Source: Corynebacterium cystitidis (GTDB lineage Bacteria; Actinomycetota; Actinomycetes; Mycobacteriales; Mycobacteriaceae). From it: 64,000 nt of DNA. Location of the stretch: positions 682,001 to 746,000 of the forward strand of contig NZ_LT906473.1 of NCBI RefSeq assembly GCF_900187295.1. Reading direction: 5' to 3'. Below are positions 54,425-64,000 of this stretch, piece after piece; positions within the stretch are counted from its first letter, which is position 1, and each line of letters starts with the position of its first letter. A model generated the notes under the pieces. The model was not told the origin of the DNA and did no database searches. It saw only the letters and a list, made by a program, of their open reading frames with translations. The position numbers were made by a program, and so were the translations under genes.

Positions 54425-55438
54425 GTGAAGCAGATGGATTTCAATATCGATGCCAACCACGGCCATGTCCCCGTAATGCGTGACCGTGTGACGGAACTCT
54501 TAGCTCCTGCCGTGGAAGCGTTCGGTGTTCATGCCGTCATTGTCGATGGCACTCTCGGTGCGGGCGGGCACTCGGAACACTTCTTAACAGTTTTCCCCCA
54601 GGCCCGCGTGATCGGCGTGGACCGTGACCCGAATGCCTTGCGCGACGCCTCCAAACGGCTTTCTCGGTTTGGGGACCGATTTACCACGGTTCAGACACGC
54701 TTTGACGAGATTGGCAGGACGCTTAACGACGAAGCCGGCGAGACTTTCGCACTAGCCCGTAACCACGGTGTGGCGGGAGCCCTTTTTGATCTTGGTGTCT
54801 CATCTATGCAGCTTGACCAGAAGGAACGTGGCTTTGCATATTCCGTCGACGCACCTCTAGATATGCGCATGGACCCGACAACAGGGATCACTGCAGCCGA
54901 GGTGCTTAATACCTACAGTCACGGCGACCTAGCCAGAATTCTTAAGACCTACGGCGATGAACGCTTCGCTGGAAAGATTGCCTCTGCGGTGATCAAAGAG
55001 CGTGAGAAGGAGCCTTTCGAGCGTTCGGGCCGTCTCGTTGAACTGCTGTACAACGTTATTCCTGCAGCTACCCGGCGCACTGGCGGGCATCCCGCCAAGC
55101 GCACATTCCAGGCGTTGCGCGTGGAAGTGAATCGGGAGCTCGAAGCCGTTGAAAATGTCATCCCCGTCATCACCGGTGCTTTGGGTGTTGGTGGGCGAGT
55201 GGTGTTTATGAGCTACCAGTCCCTGGAAGACAAGCTTGTCAAGCGCGCCTTTGCTGAGCTCACCACGTCTAAGACACCGCCAGGGTTACCCATGGACCTC
55301 CCCGGCACCGCTCCGCTTTTCCGTGCAGTGACCAATGGTTCCGAGAAGGCAACGCAAGCGGAAATCGATGAAAACTCACGGGCGGCACCAGTCAGGGTCC
55401 GAGTCATCGAGAAACTTCCTGATCCGAACGACACCTAA
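54425..55438 (+). CDS. rsmH: 16S rRNA m4C1402 methyltransferase
   Basis: 337 residues from a GTG with AAGGGGGTGA upstream. SAM-binding [15 protein letters not shown] and [14 protein letters not shown], then [52 protein letters not shown] and the [15 protein letters not shown] segment. It N4-methylates C1402 in the ribosomal decoding site. This second gene of the cluster was long called mraW. Confidence 0.98.
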   Translation: MKQMDFNIDANHGHVPVMRDRVTELLAPAVEAFGVHAVIVDGTLGAGGHSEHFLTVFPQARVIGVDRDPNALRDASKRLSRFGDRFTTVQTRFDEIGRTLNDEAGETFALARNHGVAGALFDLGVSSMQLDQKERGFAYSVDAPLDMRMDPTTGITAAEVLNTYSHGDLARILKTYGDERFAGKIASAVIKEREKEPFERSGRLVELLYNVIPAATRRTGGHPAKRTFQALRVEVNRELEAVENVIPVITGALGVGGRVVFMSYQSLEDKLVKRAFAELTTSKTPPGLPMDLPGTAPLFRAVTNGSEKATQAEIDENSRAAPVRVRVIEKLPDPNDT

Positions 55439-55480
55439 TCACCACAACATCACACGCCACCACATCGAAGGGACACGACC

Positions 55481-56344
55481 ATGGGAGCCAGCCGAGACCT
55501 GACTGCCGGTTATGAGACCGGGGCCACCGCCACTTTGTTAAAAGAGACGAATGGCCGCGAGGATTATGGCTACGCCGACACCGCACGCTACGACGCAAGT
55601 CGGGCGTCCGGTCGATCGTCGGCACGCACTACAGTTCCCCACGCACCAACCGGTTACCGCCAGCGTGTTGCCCCGCACGTCCCCCGCACCAACTCAGGGC
55701 GGTTGGGTTCGAAGCAGGTTGTTTCGATCCGCGGTCGCCGGATCACCGAGCAGCCCACGGATGCCAGGCGTCGCTTCTCGGCAGTGTCGCTTGTGGTACT
55801 CCCGCTGCTCGTCCTCGGTGTTGTAGTAGCAATGATGTTCTCGGCGTTTTCCACCCAACAGACTTTCGCAATCCAAGAGCTGCAGACCACGGAAACCCAG
55901 CTCACCAATGAGATTGAAACCCTGAACCGAGACCTGGAAAACCTCCAGTCGTCCGCCGAGGTTGCTCGGCGTGCAAGCAAAGCAGGAATGGTGGTTCCCG
56001 TCACCCCTGGAATTGTCGATATCGAAAACGATGGCGCGCTGTCAGAGCGTCGCCCGGCTGATCCCGCGACGCAACCTATGATTGATGTCAACGGTGCACC
56101 GGTACGACCAGGACGCGCCTCGAGCGACCCAGACGCAACCGATGATGTCTCGGATTCTCTCGAAGCCCGCCCCCAAAACGTCCGGACAGTACCAAGTAAC
56201 CGCCCTAATCAGCGTGGTGAAGCACCAGCATCTGATGCCCAAGCACCAGAGCAGGCCCCAGGACAGGCGCCGGCTCCGGTTTTAGCACCGGAACCTGCAC
56301 CAGCAGTTGCACCATACTCCCCGAACGTCCCAGCACAGTTCTAA
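55481..56344 (+). CDS. ftsL: FtsL-like divisome membrane protein
   Basis: 287 residues. About 105 cytoplasmic residues rich in Arg, Ser and Thr, one transmembrane helix (about 107-128), a coiled-coil (QELQTTETQLTNEIETLNRDLENLQSSAE, about 132-162) with a typical FtsL 'ARRASKAGMV' end, then a Pro/Ala-rich periplasmic tail. Sequence identity with FtsL is too low to name with certainty, but position and topology agree; the tail is longer than in most FtsL. It would bridge FtsI and FtsQ. Confidence 0.75.
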   Translation: MGASRDLTAGYETGATATLLKETNGREDYGYADTARYDASRASGRSSARTTVPHAPTGYRQRVAPHVPRTNSGRLGSKQVVSIRGRRITEQPTDARRRFSAVSLVVLPLLVLGVVVAMMFSAFSTQQTFAIQELQTTETQLTNEIETLNRDLENLQSSAEVARRASKAGMVVPVTPGIVDIENDGALSERRPADPATQPMIDVNGAPVRPGRASSDPDATDDVSDSLEARPQNVRTVPSNRPNQRGEAPASDAQAPEQAPGQAPAPVLAPEPAPAVAPYSPNVPAQF

Positions 56345-56455
56345 GGCTGGAAGTTCGTGGCTTAACAAAGATGGGGAACACGCAGATCAAGCAAGACAAT
56401 CTAGACAATATCTAGACAATAATGACGTAGGAAAGTAAGCAGGTGACTAACGGCC

Positions 56456-58348
56456 GTGACTGATCAGAAAGCCACCACTCACAAACGCCTCGGGATTGTC
56501 CTTTTAGCCTTTACCGTGGCGGCGGCTCTGCTTGTTGGACGGCTTGCTTGGGTACAAGTTGTTTGGGGGCCCGAACTTTCTGCAGCGGCAGAGGAGCAAC
56601 GGGCGCGCATCTACGTCGACCCGGCGCGCCGCGGTGAAATAAAAGATCGCGAAGGAAACCAACTTGCCTACACTATGCAGGCTCGTTCCCTGACTGTCTC
56701 ACCCATTCGTCTGCGCGATGAAATCACGCAGCAAGAGCGTGCAGCGCTCGAAGAGGAGGGCTTGGATGCTGCAATGATCGAGGCGCAGTTGCCGGCGAAA
56801 ACGGAAGACCGGTTGCGCACCATGGCCAATGAAATTCCGAAGCTCATTGATGCTGCAGGGCAAAGCACGTCTGACAATGCGGAGGACGTGGACCCGAAAG
56901 AGATTCTGGACAAGTTGAAGGCCGATAACCACTATGAGGTGCTTGTGCGCAACGTGGATCCAGACTTGGCTGATGAGATTGCAGCGACCTTCCATGGTGT
57001 TGCCGCGGACCACCAGGATATCCGCCAGTATCCCAATGGTGCGATTGCAGAGAATATTATCGGTAAAGTGTCCATGGATGGACAGGGCCAGTTCGGCCTC
57101 GAGGCCTCGGGCGACGCGTTGCTGACGGGTAATAACGGGCGTCGCACCGAAGATGTTTCTACTGATGGGCAAGCTATCCCTGGAACGCTTCGCGACGAAG
57201 TCCCTTCCATCGATGGCAGTGATGTTACTCTCACCATTGATCTGGATTTGCAAACGTATGTCCAGCAGCTGCTGGAACAAGCGAAGACCAACTCGGGTGC
57301 GAAATCAGCGGAGGCAGTTGTTCTTGATGTTGCCACCGGCGATGTACTGGCTATGGCTAATACGGACACGATTGACCCGAATGGGGACCTCGAGAAACAG
57401 CTCAGCCAGGGCCGAGATTTTGAAAATCAGGCGATTTCCCACCCTTACGAACCTGGTTCTGTGGCCAAAATTATCCCTGCCGCAGCAGCCCTAGAGGAGG
57501 GTGTGACCACTCCTGATGAGGTCCACCAAGTCCCAGGCTCGATTAATATGGCGGGAGTCACTGTCGCTGACGCGTGGGATCACGGCGTTGTTCCGTATAC
57601 CACTGCCGGTATCTTCGGTAAATCGTCGAACGTCGGTACGCTCATGATCGCCGAGCGCCTCGGTGAAGAACGTTTCGCTGATTACCTCACCCGTTTCGGT
57701 GTGGGGCAGACTACCGGTATCGAACTCCCCAACGAGTCCGCTGGGCTGTACCCGCCGCTGGAACAGTGGTCAGGCGGGACGTTTGCCAATTTGCCAATTG
57801 GGCAGGGCATGAGCTGGACCACCCTGCAGATGGCCAGCATTTATCAAACGCTGGCCAACGGCGGCGAGCGCATTGAGCCTCGCATCATCGAATCGGTTAC
57901 TGATGCCGAGGGTAAGCCGGTAGAGCAACCGGAACCGGCGCGCACCCAGGTGGTCAGCCCCGAGACTGCGAAGACCACAGTGGATATGTTTCAATCCGTG
58001 TTCCAAGAAGATCCGACAGGGTTGAACTCCGGCACGGCCCAGGGGCAGGGAATTGAGGGCTACCAGCTTGCCGGGAAGACAGGCACGGCCCAGAAAGTCG
58101 ATCCTGACACCGGCGCGTATTCTCAGAACAAGTTTTGGATTACTTTCGCGGGCATCGCGCCTGCCGACGATCCACGCTTCGTTGTGGCAGTCATGCTGGA
58201 TGAACCGCAGCGTGGCCCCATGGAGGGTGGAGCAGGTGGACAATCGGCAGCGCCAGTCTTCCGCGAGATTGCCAACTGGTTGATCAACCGCGACAACATT
58301 CCACCGAACCCGCCGGCTGATGATCCGATCATCTTGCAGGCGCAGTAA
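56456..58348 (+). CDS. ftsI: Penicillin-binding protein 3, septum transpeptidase
   Basis: 630 residues from a GTG. One N-terminal transmembrane helix (about 15-35), a dimerisation domain (including RRGEIKDREGN), then the transpeptidase with SVAK (active-site Ser in YEPGSVAKI), SSN (GKSSNVGT) and KTG (LAGKTGTAQK). It cross-links septal peptidoglycan and is the beta-lactam target. It follows ftsL with 111 nt between and precedes murE by 15 nt. Confidence 0.98.
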   Translation: MTDQKATTHKRLGIVLLAFTVAAALLVGRLAWVQVVWGPELSAAAEEQRARIYVDPARRGEIKDREGNQLAYTMQARSLTVSPIRLRDEITQQERAALEEEGLDAAMIEAQLPAKTEDRLRTMANEIPKLIDAAGQSTSDNAEDVDPKEILDKLKADNHYEVLVRNVDPDLADEIAATFHGVAADHQDIRQYPNGAIAENIIGKVSMDGQGQFGLEASGDALLTGNNGRRTEDVSTDGQAIPGTLRDEVPSIDGSDVTLTIDLDLQTYVQQLLEQAKTNSGAKSAEAVVLDVATGDVLAMANTDTIDPNGDLEKQLSQGRDFENQAISHPYEPGSVAKIIPAAAALEEGVTTPDEVHQVPGSINMAGVTVADAWDHGVVPYTTAGIFGKSSNVGTLMIAERLGEERFADYLTRFGVGQTTGIELPNESAGLYPPLEQWSGGTFANLPIGQGMSWTTLQMASIYQTLANGGERIEPRIIESVTDAEGKPVEQPEPARTQVVSPETAKTTVDMFQSVFQEDPTGLNSGTAQGQGIEGYQLAGKTGTAQKVDPDTGAYSQNKFWITFAGIAPADDPRFVVAVMLDEPQRGPMEGGAGGQSAAPVFREIANWLINRDNIPPNPPADDPIILQAQ

Positions 58349-58363
58349 GGAGAAGGGTATTTC

Positions 58364-59908
58364 ATGACAACGCCAACGCAGCCCGCCCCGTCGCTGGTTG
58401 ATCTTGCACGGATCGCCTCGGCGCGTCTCGAGAATGCGCCCGCAGCCCCTGAGTCGCTCAAGTTTAGCTCTATCAGTTTGAATTCGGCTGATGTTGAAAG
58501 TGGAGGTATTTTCGCGGCTCTTCCTGGAACACGTGTACACGGTGCGCGCTTTGCGGGCGAGACCCCGGCCGCCGCGATTCTGACTGATGAGGCAGGATTG
58601 GCCCTCTTAACTGGAGCGGGTGATCGTCGTCCAGTTCTGGTGGTAGACGATATTCGCGCGGTGCTGGGAGAGATCTCTGCAGAAATCTACGGCCACCCGT
58701 CGGCAGCACTGACAGTTTTGGGGGTGACCGGTACTTCAGGCAAGACCACCACTACGTATTTGCTTGAGGCAGGCCTGATGTCCGCGGGGCATAAGGTAGG
58801 CATTATCGGGACTACGGGAACGCGGATTGACGGCCGCGAAGTTGCCACGAAACTGACAACACCAGAAGCTCCTACCTTGCAGGCGCTGTTTTCTCGGATG
58901 CGTCATGAGGGCGTGACCCATGTAGTCATGGAAGTATCGTCTCACGCATTGAGCTTAGGGCGGGTTGACGGCACCTCATTCGCAGTTGCTGGTTTTACGA
59001 ACCTGAGCCAGGATCACCTTGATTTTCACCCCTCCTTGGAGGATTATTTCCGCACTAAGGCGCGGTTTTTTGACCCTGCTTCAGCGGTTCACGCCCGGCG
59101 TGCGGTGATTTGCGTCGATGATCAATGGGGTGAGCGCATGGCCGGTGTTGCAGAGCAGCCGGTGCTCGTCGGCACGCGCGGACAGGACTGTGTCGATGTG
59201 TCGGCACGTCGCATCAACCTTGATGCCACCGGTGCCCAAACATTGGACATTGACGTTAACGGCACGCACTACACCACCACGCTTTCGCTGCCAGGCAACT
59301 TCAATATTGCCAACGCTGCGCTGGCCACGGCTCTGGCGGCGACTGCCGGAGTCGATGTGGCGCAATTCTTAAAGGGTGTGGAAACTGCTGGAGTCCCAGG
59401 GCGGATGGAGCGGATCGACGAAGGCCAAGATTTTGTTGTTGTGGTTGATTACGCCCACAAGCCAGCGGCGGTGGCTGCTGTTTTAGAGACCATGCGTGGT
59501 CAGGTAGATGGGCGAGTAGGGGTGATCGTCGGAGCGGGAGGGGACCGTGATGCCTCCAAACGCCCGATTATGGGTGCGGAGAGTGTCAAAGGTGCAGATT
59601 TTGTGATTGTGACCGACGATAATCCACGCTCAGAGGATCCAGCGGCAATCCGCTATGCTGTCATGCAGGGGGCTCGCGCCGAGGTGGTGGCTCAGGCTGA
59701 AGTAGGCCGCCACGTTGAGCTTCGTGAAGTAGGCGAGCGGTCTGAAGCGATCGATGAATTGATCCAGTGGGCGCAGCCTGGCGACGCGGTGATCGTCACC
59801 GGAAAGGGGCACGAAGTTGGCCAGATCGTGGGTGATGAGGTCCATCATTTTGATGACCGGGAGGAAGTTCGCCGTGCCTTGGCCCACTTTCACAGCTCGA
59901 CAGATTAA
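58364..59908 (+). CDS. murE: UDP-MurNAc-L-Ala-D-Glu:meso-diaminopimelate ligase
   Basis: 514 residues; AAGGAGAAGG precedes the ATG. Domain 1 is about 1-110, the ATP loop GVTGTSGKTTTTYLL begins domain 2, and the C-terminal domain has DNPRSEDP, the signature for meso-diaminopimelate rather than lysine. VMEVSSHAL carries the carbamylated-Lys region. It adds the third residue of the wall stem peptide. Confidence 0.98.
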   Translation: MTTPTQPAPSLVDLARIASARLENAPAAPESLKFSSISLNSADVESGGIFAALPGTRVHGARFAGETPAAAILTDEAGLALLTGAGDRRPVLVVDDIRAVLGEISAEIYGHPSAALTVLGVTGTSGKTTTTYLLEAGLMSAGHKVGIIGTTGTRIDGREVATKLTTPEAPTLQALFSRMRHEGVTHVVMEVSSHALSLGRVDGTSFAVAGFTNLSQDHLDFHPSLEDYFRTKARFFDPASAVHARRAVICVDDQWGERMAGVAEQPVLVGTRGQDCVDVSARRINLDATGAQTLDIDVNGTHYTTTLSLPGNFNIANAALATALAATAGVDVAQFLKGVETAGVPGRMERIDEGQDFVVVVDYAHKPAAVAAVLETMRGQVDGRVGVIVGAGGDRDASKRPIMGAESVKGADFVIVTDDNPRSEDPAAIRYAVMQGARAEVVAQAEVGRHVELREVGERSEAIDELIQWAQPGDAVIVTGKGHEVGQIVGDEVHHFDDREEVRRALAHFHSSTD

Positions 59909-59991
59909 GTTTCGGCTCAAGAGGGAAAATTATTCGCCATGACGCTTTTCGACGAATCCACCGCTGACCATGAAAGGACGGGTAGCTGGGA

Positions 59992-61554
59992 ATGATTCCA
60001 CTTAGTCTTAACCAGATCGCCGAGATCACCAATGGTCGCGTCGCTGATACCGATGAAGATCATGCCTCTGGGGGTGGCGGCTTGTCGCTGGTAACAAGTT
60101 TCGTCGAGTTCGATTCTCGCAAGATTAATCCGGGTGGACTTTTTGTGGCCCTGCCGGGCGCTAATGTCGACGGACATGATTTTGCGCAGACCGCCATTGA
60201 GAAGGGGGCCGTCGGTGTACTCGCGGCCCGTGAGGTAGGTGTGCCCGCCGTGATCGTTCCTCCGGTGCAGCGCCGTGAGAACGATAATTCGGATCTCGCG
60301 TTGAATGATCCGGACGGGTCTGCGTCCGCGGTCGTGGAAGGGATGAGCACACTTGCGCGCTACGTCGCCACCCAGTTGACTGCGGCTGGTGGTCTCACCA
60401 TCGTCGGGGTGACTGGTTCCGCAGGTAAGACCTCCACCAAAGATTTGATCGCTGCTGTGCTAGCGCGCGCTGGTGAGACAGTGGCACCTCCCGGTTCTTT
60501 CAACAACGAAATTGGGCATCCATACACTGTCTTGCGCTGTTCTGAGCGCACCAAGTTTCTTGTCGCCGAGATGTCTGCGCGTGGCATCGGGCATATTGCG
60601 CACTTAGCGACGATTGCTCCGCCACGGATCGGTGTTGTTTTGAACGTAGGAACCGCGCACTTAGGTGAATTCGGGTCGCGCGGCAATATCGCCCAAGCCA
60701 AGGGTGAGCTGGTAGAGGCTCTTCCACCCGCCGCCGAGGGTGGGGTGGCGGTGCTTAATGCGGATGACCCGTTTGTGGCCGCGATGTCGTCTCGGACTGT
60801 GGCCCGGGTCGTGCGTTACTCGGCTGCCACCCCTGCGGCTGCAGATGTGGATTACTACGCGACCAACATTCAGCTTGATGATGTTGCCCGGGCTTCTTTT
60901 CTTCTACACTCTCCGAACTACGTGCCACAGCAGGTGCGCCTGGGGGTTTTCGGGCTGCACCAGGTGTCTAATGCCTTGGCAGCAGCAGCGGTGGGCATTG
61001 AGTCGGGAATGACGGCTGAGGATGTTGCGCACGCGTTGTCGTCGGCACGCTCGGCTTCAGCGAATCGGATGGATCTACAAACTCGCTCGGATGGCGTGAC
61101 CATCATTAATGATGCGTACAATGCCAACCCTGAATCCATGCGCGCGGGAATCGCTGCACTCGGTTTTACGGCCGCGGCGCGCCCAGGGGCCCGTTCCATT
61201 GCCGTGCTCGGTGAGATGGGCGAATTGGGAAGCGACACTGTCCGGGAACATACCGCGCTTGCCGACGAGCTGGCGCGCTACCGTGTGACTGATCTGGTGG
61301 CAGTGGGCGTGAACCCCGCAACCCAAGCCTTGGCTTCTGCAGCTGCAGGTAAGGGGGTGCGCGTTCAATTAGTTCGCGACGTGGATGAGGCGACTGCAGC
61401 CGTGAAAGGTATCATTTCAGCGGCGCCTCCAGGGGAAGAGAACTGGCATGCGCGCGAAGACAAAGACGTTATTTTGGTCAAAGCTTCCAATGCATTGGGG
61501 CTTTGGCGAGTAGCTGAGACGCTATTGGAGACTGGAACAAGGAACTTGAGGTAG
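59992..61554 (+). CDS. murF: UDP-MurNAc-tripeptide:D-Ala-D-Ala ligase
   Basis: 520 residues. N-terminal VEFDSRKINPGGLFVALPGANVDGHDFA, ATP loop GVTGSAGKTSTKDLI, GVVLNVGTAHLGEFGS and the Mur C-terminal INDAYNANPESM. It adds D-Ala-D-Ala to complete the pentapeptide precursor. It is 83 nt after murE and 6 nt before mraY. Confidence 0.98.
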   Translation: MIPLSLNQIAEITNGRVADTDEDHASGGGGLSLVTSFVEFDSRKINPGGLFVALPGANVDGHDFAQTAIEKGAVGVLAAREVGVPAVIVPPVQRRENDNSDLALNDPDGSASAVVEGMSTLARYVATQLTAAGGLTIVGVTGSAGKTSTKDLIAAVLARAGETVAPPGSFNNEIGHPYTVLRCSERTKFLVAEMSARGIGHIAHLATIAPPRIGVVLNVGTAHLGEFGSRGNIAQAKGELVEALPPAAEGGVAVLNADDPFVAAMSSRTVARVVRYSAATPAAADVDYYATNIQLDDVARASFLLHSPNYVPQQVRLGVFGLHQVSNALAAAAVGIESGMTAEDVAHALSSARSASANRMDLQTRSDGVTIINDAYNANPESMRAGIAALGFTAAARPGARSIAVLGEMGELGSDTVREHTALADELARYRVTDLVAVGVNPATQALASAAAGKGVRVQLVRDVDEATAAVKGIISAAPPGEENWHAREDKDVILVKASNALGLWRVAETLLETGTRNLR

Positions 61555-61560
61555 GCCATC

Positions 61561-62667
61561 GTGACACAGATTATTATCGCGGGGATTGTCAGCTTCCTGG
61601 TGGCCATTTTCACCACTCCGGCGCTGATTAAGTTTTTCTTCCGCCAAGGAATGGGCCAAGAAATCCGAGAAGACGGCCCACAGTCGCACGCCCACAAGCG
61701 CGGAACGCCCACCATGGGCGGTATTGCTATTCTGTTGGCAATCACTGTGGCCTACCTGGTAGCCGGGGCGTGGTCCTTGGCCTCTGGCCGCGGCGGATTC
61801 ACCGCGTCGGGTTGGCTCGTTCTCGGACTCACACTTGCCTTAGGTGGTGTCGGTTTCGCCGATGACTTCATCAAGCTCTATATGGGGCGGAACCTGGGGC
61901 TAAACAAGACGGCCAAATTGGTGTCCCAGTTGGTGATAGCCATCGCGTTCGGCCTGCTGATTTTGCAGTTCCCCAATGCCGAAGGGCTCACACCTGGTTC
62001 GACAGTGTTGTCATTCGTCCGCGATATTGACACGGTTGATCTTGCATTAGGCGGCGGGATTATCGGCACCATCTTCTTTCTCATTTTTATGTATATCCTG
62101 ATTGCGGCGTGGTCTAACGCGGTCAATCTCACCGATGGGCTTGATGGCTTAGCTGCTGGTAGCACCACCTTGGTGATGGGTGCGTATACCTTGATTGCGT
62201 GGTGGCAGTTCCGTAATTCGTGTGCCATTAGTGCAGAACCTGGCTGCTACAACGTGCGTGATCCTTTGGATCTTGCTGTGCTTGCTGCCGCGGGGATGGG
62301 GGCGTGTGCCGGCTTCCTGTGGTGGAACGCCTCACCCGCCAAGATCTTCATGGGGGATACTGGTTCGCTTGGCTTAGGTGGCCTGGTCGCTGGGTTGTCG
62401 GTGGCAAGCCACACCCATTTACTCATGATTATTATCGGTGCCCTTTTCGTCATTGAGGCAGCATCTGTGGTTATTCAGGTCGTCTCATTCCGCTCGACAG
62501 GCAAGCGAGTTTTCCGCATGGCACCGTTTCACCACCACTTCGAAGCCGGCGGCTGGGCAGAAACAACCGTGGTGATTCGCTTCTGGCTGATCACCGGCAT
62601 TGCCTCGGCGTTGGGCATTTCGATTTTCTATACCGAATGGCTGACAACGTCAGGAGTTGGTCTGTAA
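61561..62667 (+). CDS. mraY: Phospho-MurNAc-pentapeptide translocase
   Basis: 368 residues from a GTG, with GAGGTAGG upstream overlapping the murF end. Ten transmembrane helices; landmarks are [28 protein letters not shown] (catalytic Asp pair), [15 protein letters not shown] and the HHHFE motif. It moves phospho-MurNAc-pentapeptide onto undecaprenyl phosphate, making lipid I. Confidence 0.98.
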   Translation: MTQIIIAGIVSFLVAIFTTPALIKFFFRQGMGQEIREDGPQSHAHKRGTPTMGGIAILLAITVAYLVAGAWSLASGRGGFTASGWLVLGLTLALGGVGFADDFIKLYMGRNLGLNKTAKLVSQLVIAIAFGLLILQFPNAEGLTPGSTVLSFVRDIDTVDLALGGGIIGTIFFLIFMYILIAAWSNAVNLTDGLDGLAAGSTTLVMGAYTLIAWWQFRNSCAISAEPGCYNVRDPLDLAVLAAAGMGACAGFLWWNASPAKIFMGDTGSLGLGGLVAGLSVASHTHLLMIIIGALFVIEAASVVIQVVSFRSTGKRVFRMAPFHHHFEAGGWAETTVVIRFWLITGIASALGISIFYTEWLTTSGVGL

Positions 62668-64000
62668 ATGTCCACTGCGCGTCCAGACTTCCTTAACGGT
62701 CGAGTGCTTGTCGCAGGCGCTGGCGTGTCCGGTCTGGGGGCCGCACGTCTGCTCCGAGAACTTGGTGTAGAGACCGTTGTCGCTGATGACAACGAGGTAA
62801 GCCGCTCTAAAATCATCACCGTGACTGGTGCACACGCGGTGAGTGTGGCTGAAGCAACACAGGAGTTAAAAGAATACTGCCTCGTCGTAACGTCACCTGG
62901 GTGGCGCCCAGATTCGCCGCTACTCGTTGCAGCTGCAGAAGCTGGCGTTGAAGTCATCGGTGATGTGGAGCTGTGCTTCCGCCTCGATAAGGCAGAGTTC
63001 TTCGGGCCCGCGCGCACCTGGCTGGTGGTTACCGGGACCAATGGCAAGACAACTACCACAGGCATGCTGGCGGAAATGATGAGCCAGGCCGGCCACCATA
63101 CCGGGTTGCGTGCGGCCGCTTGCGGCAACATCGGTGTTGCGGTTGCTGATGCGCTGACTGATCCTGACCGTGTTGACATACTGGTAGCCGAGCTTTCCAG
63201 TTTTCAGCTGTATTGGTCCAACCAGCTGCGTCCTGATGGGGGAGTGCTGCTCAATCTTGCAGACGACCACATTGACTGGCACGGCTCCTTCGAAGCTTAT
63301 GCCGAGGCCAAAGCCAAGGTCCTGCAAGCACCGGTAGCGGTGGCGGGGATTGACGATGAACAGGTTCGTGCATACGCAGCCCAGACCGGTCGGGGCGACA
63401 TCATCGGGTTTACCTTGAACGAACCTGGTGAACACCAGTACGGCATCGACAATGATTATCTCGTCGAGGTGTGGGAGGGCCACCGCAGGCGTTTGGCTCA
63501 GGCCACCGGCATCGAACCTGCAGGTGTTGCGGGGTTATACGATGCCCTCGCTGCCGCGGCTCTCGCTCGCTCTTTCGGTGCCACTGCTGAGGACGTGGCG
63601 GAAGCTTTACGTAATTTCCGGGTCGACGGGCACCGGGGCACTGTTATTCACCGTGCCGGTGGCGTGGACTGGATCGATAACTCCAAGGCGACCAACCCGC
63701 ATGCTGCTCATTCGGCTCTCGCCGGGGCGGGCACAGTGGTATGGATTGCCGGAGGCCAGCTTAAAGGGGCAACGGTCGCTGAACTGGTGGCGGCTCACTC
63801 GCACAGGTTCCGCGCCGTCGGCCTGCTCGGCGTGGACCGCGAAGAAATCGCTGTCGAGCTGCGCAAGCTGGCACCGGATGTACCTCTGTTTGTCAGTGAT
63901 TCCACCGACCCTGAGGCTGCCATGAATGAGGTAGTGAAGTTTGCTGCCCAGCAAGTCCGCCCAGGGGACTCGGTGGTACTTGCGCCGGCAGCCGCAAGTC
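62668..64000 (+). CDS. murD: UDP-MurNAc-L-Ala:D-Glu ligase, truncated by the window end
   Basis: Starts at ATG 62668 immediately after the mraY stop and stays open for 444 codons to the edge. The N-terminal Rossmann segment reads FLNGRVLVAGAGVSGLGAARLL, the ATP loop is VVTGTNGKTTTTGML, and NLADDHIDWHGS and DWIDNSKATNPHAA are the Mur ligase central and C-terminal motifs. It adds D-Glu to UDP-MurNAc-L-Ala. The last part of the protein is outside the window. Confidence 0.97.
   Translation, partial: MSTARPDFLNGRVLVAGAGVSGLGAARLLRELGVETVVADDNEVSRSKIITVTGAHAVSVAEATQELKEYCLVVTSPGWRPDSPLLVAAAEAGVEVIGDVELCFRLDKAEFFGPARTWLVVTGTNGKTTTTGMLAEMMSQAGHHTGLRAAACGNIGVAVADALTDPDRVDILVAELSSFQLYWSNQLRPDGGVLLNLADDHIDWHGSFEAYAEAKAKVLQAPVAVAGIDDEQVRAYAAQTGRGDIIGFTLNEPGEHQYGIDNDYLVEVWEGHRRRLAQATGIEPAGVAGLYDALAAAALARSFGATAEDVAEALRNFRVDGHRGTVIHRAGGVDWIDNSKATNPHAAHSALAGAGTVVWIAGGQLKGATVAELVAAHSHRFRAVGLLGVDREEIAVELRKLAPDVPLFVSDSTDPEAAMNEVVKFAAQQVRPGDSVVLAPAAAS

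Overview
The window looks like a Corynebacterium chromosome. Evidence includes the cytochrome bc1-aa3 cluster ctaCF-ctaE-qcrCAB, a pknL kinase with PASTA repeats beside an Rv2175c-type gene, the mycolic-acid-bacterium glycosyltransferases pimB and mptA, the succinate exporter sucE next to lipA and glnA, an E2 protein with three lipoyl domains, and the mraZ-rsmH-ftsL-ftsI-murE-murF-mraY-murD division/wall cluster in the usual order. Many genes have a TAnnnT hexamer about 7 nt before an ATG or GTG and no Shine-Dalgarno sequence, the leaderless style common in this genus.

Positions 1-9100 are an accessory island next to glnA. They hold the tail of a DNA methyltransferase that converges on a BamHI-family endonuclease (shared stop tetranucleotide), a small unknown gene, and a 656-aa protein with a DUF4365-like PD-(D/E)XK nuclease signature. 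Two paralogous small HTH proteins follow. Last comes a three-gene mobile module: a frameshifted, catalytically degenerate tyrosine-recombinase relative, an intact tyrosine recombinase, and a 618-aa DDE transposase. The DUF4365-like protein and the three-gene module are the best candidates for something undescribed.

Positions 9150-29951 are mostly core metabolism: glnA, an RDD membrane protein, sucE, DUF4191, then a lipoate-centred block on the minus strand (sucB E2, gcvP-gcvT-gcvH, lipB, lipA) in which lipoyl acceptors sit beside the enzymes that make and attach lipoate. Then come pepA, ilvE, cobT (with a suspicious Glu-to-Gln change in the catalytic motif), DUF3043, an ErpA-like Fe-S carrier and asnB/ltsA.

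Positions 30433-36808 encode the respiratory supercomplex subunits. Next are two NlpC/P60 wall hydrolases, the first behind a clear c-di-AMP (ydaO-type) riboswitch. Positions 39667-52696 carry envelope and central genes: pimB, glucokinase, plsC, an acyltransferase-3 protein, RNase AS, class II DAHP synthase, pknL and its partner, mptA, idsA, a GNAT enzyme and a SAV_6107-type HEPN protein.

From 52860 to the end is DUF3040 and the dcw cluster. The mraZ leader has three GTGGG boxes at 10-bp spacing (MraZ operator), plus two reverse-oriented copies of the same 15-mer about 230-250 bp upstream. A long-range stem lies before rsmH and may correspond to the mraW RNA motif. murD runs off the right edge.
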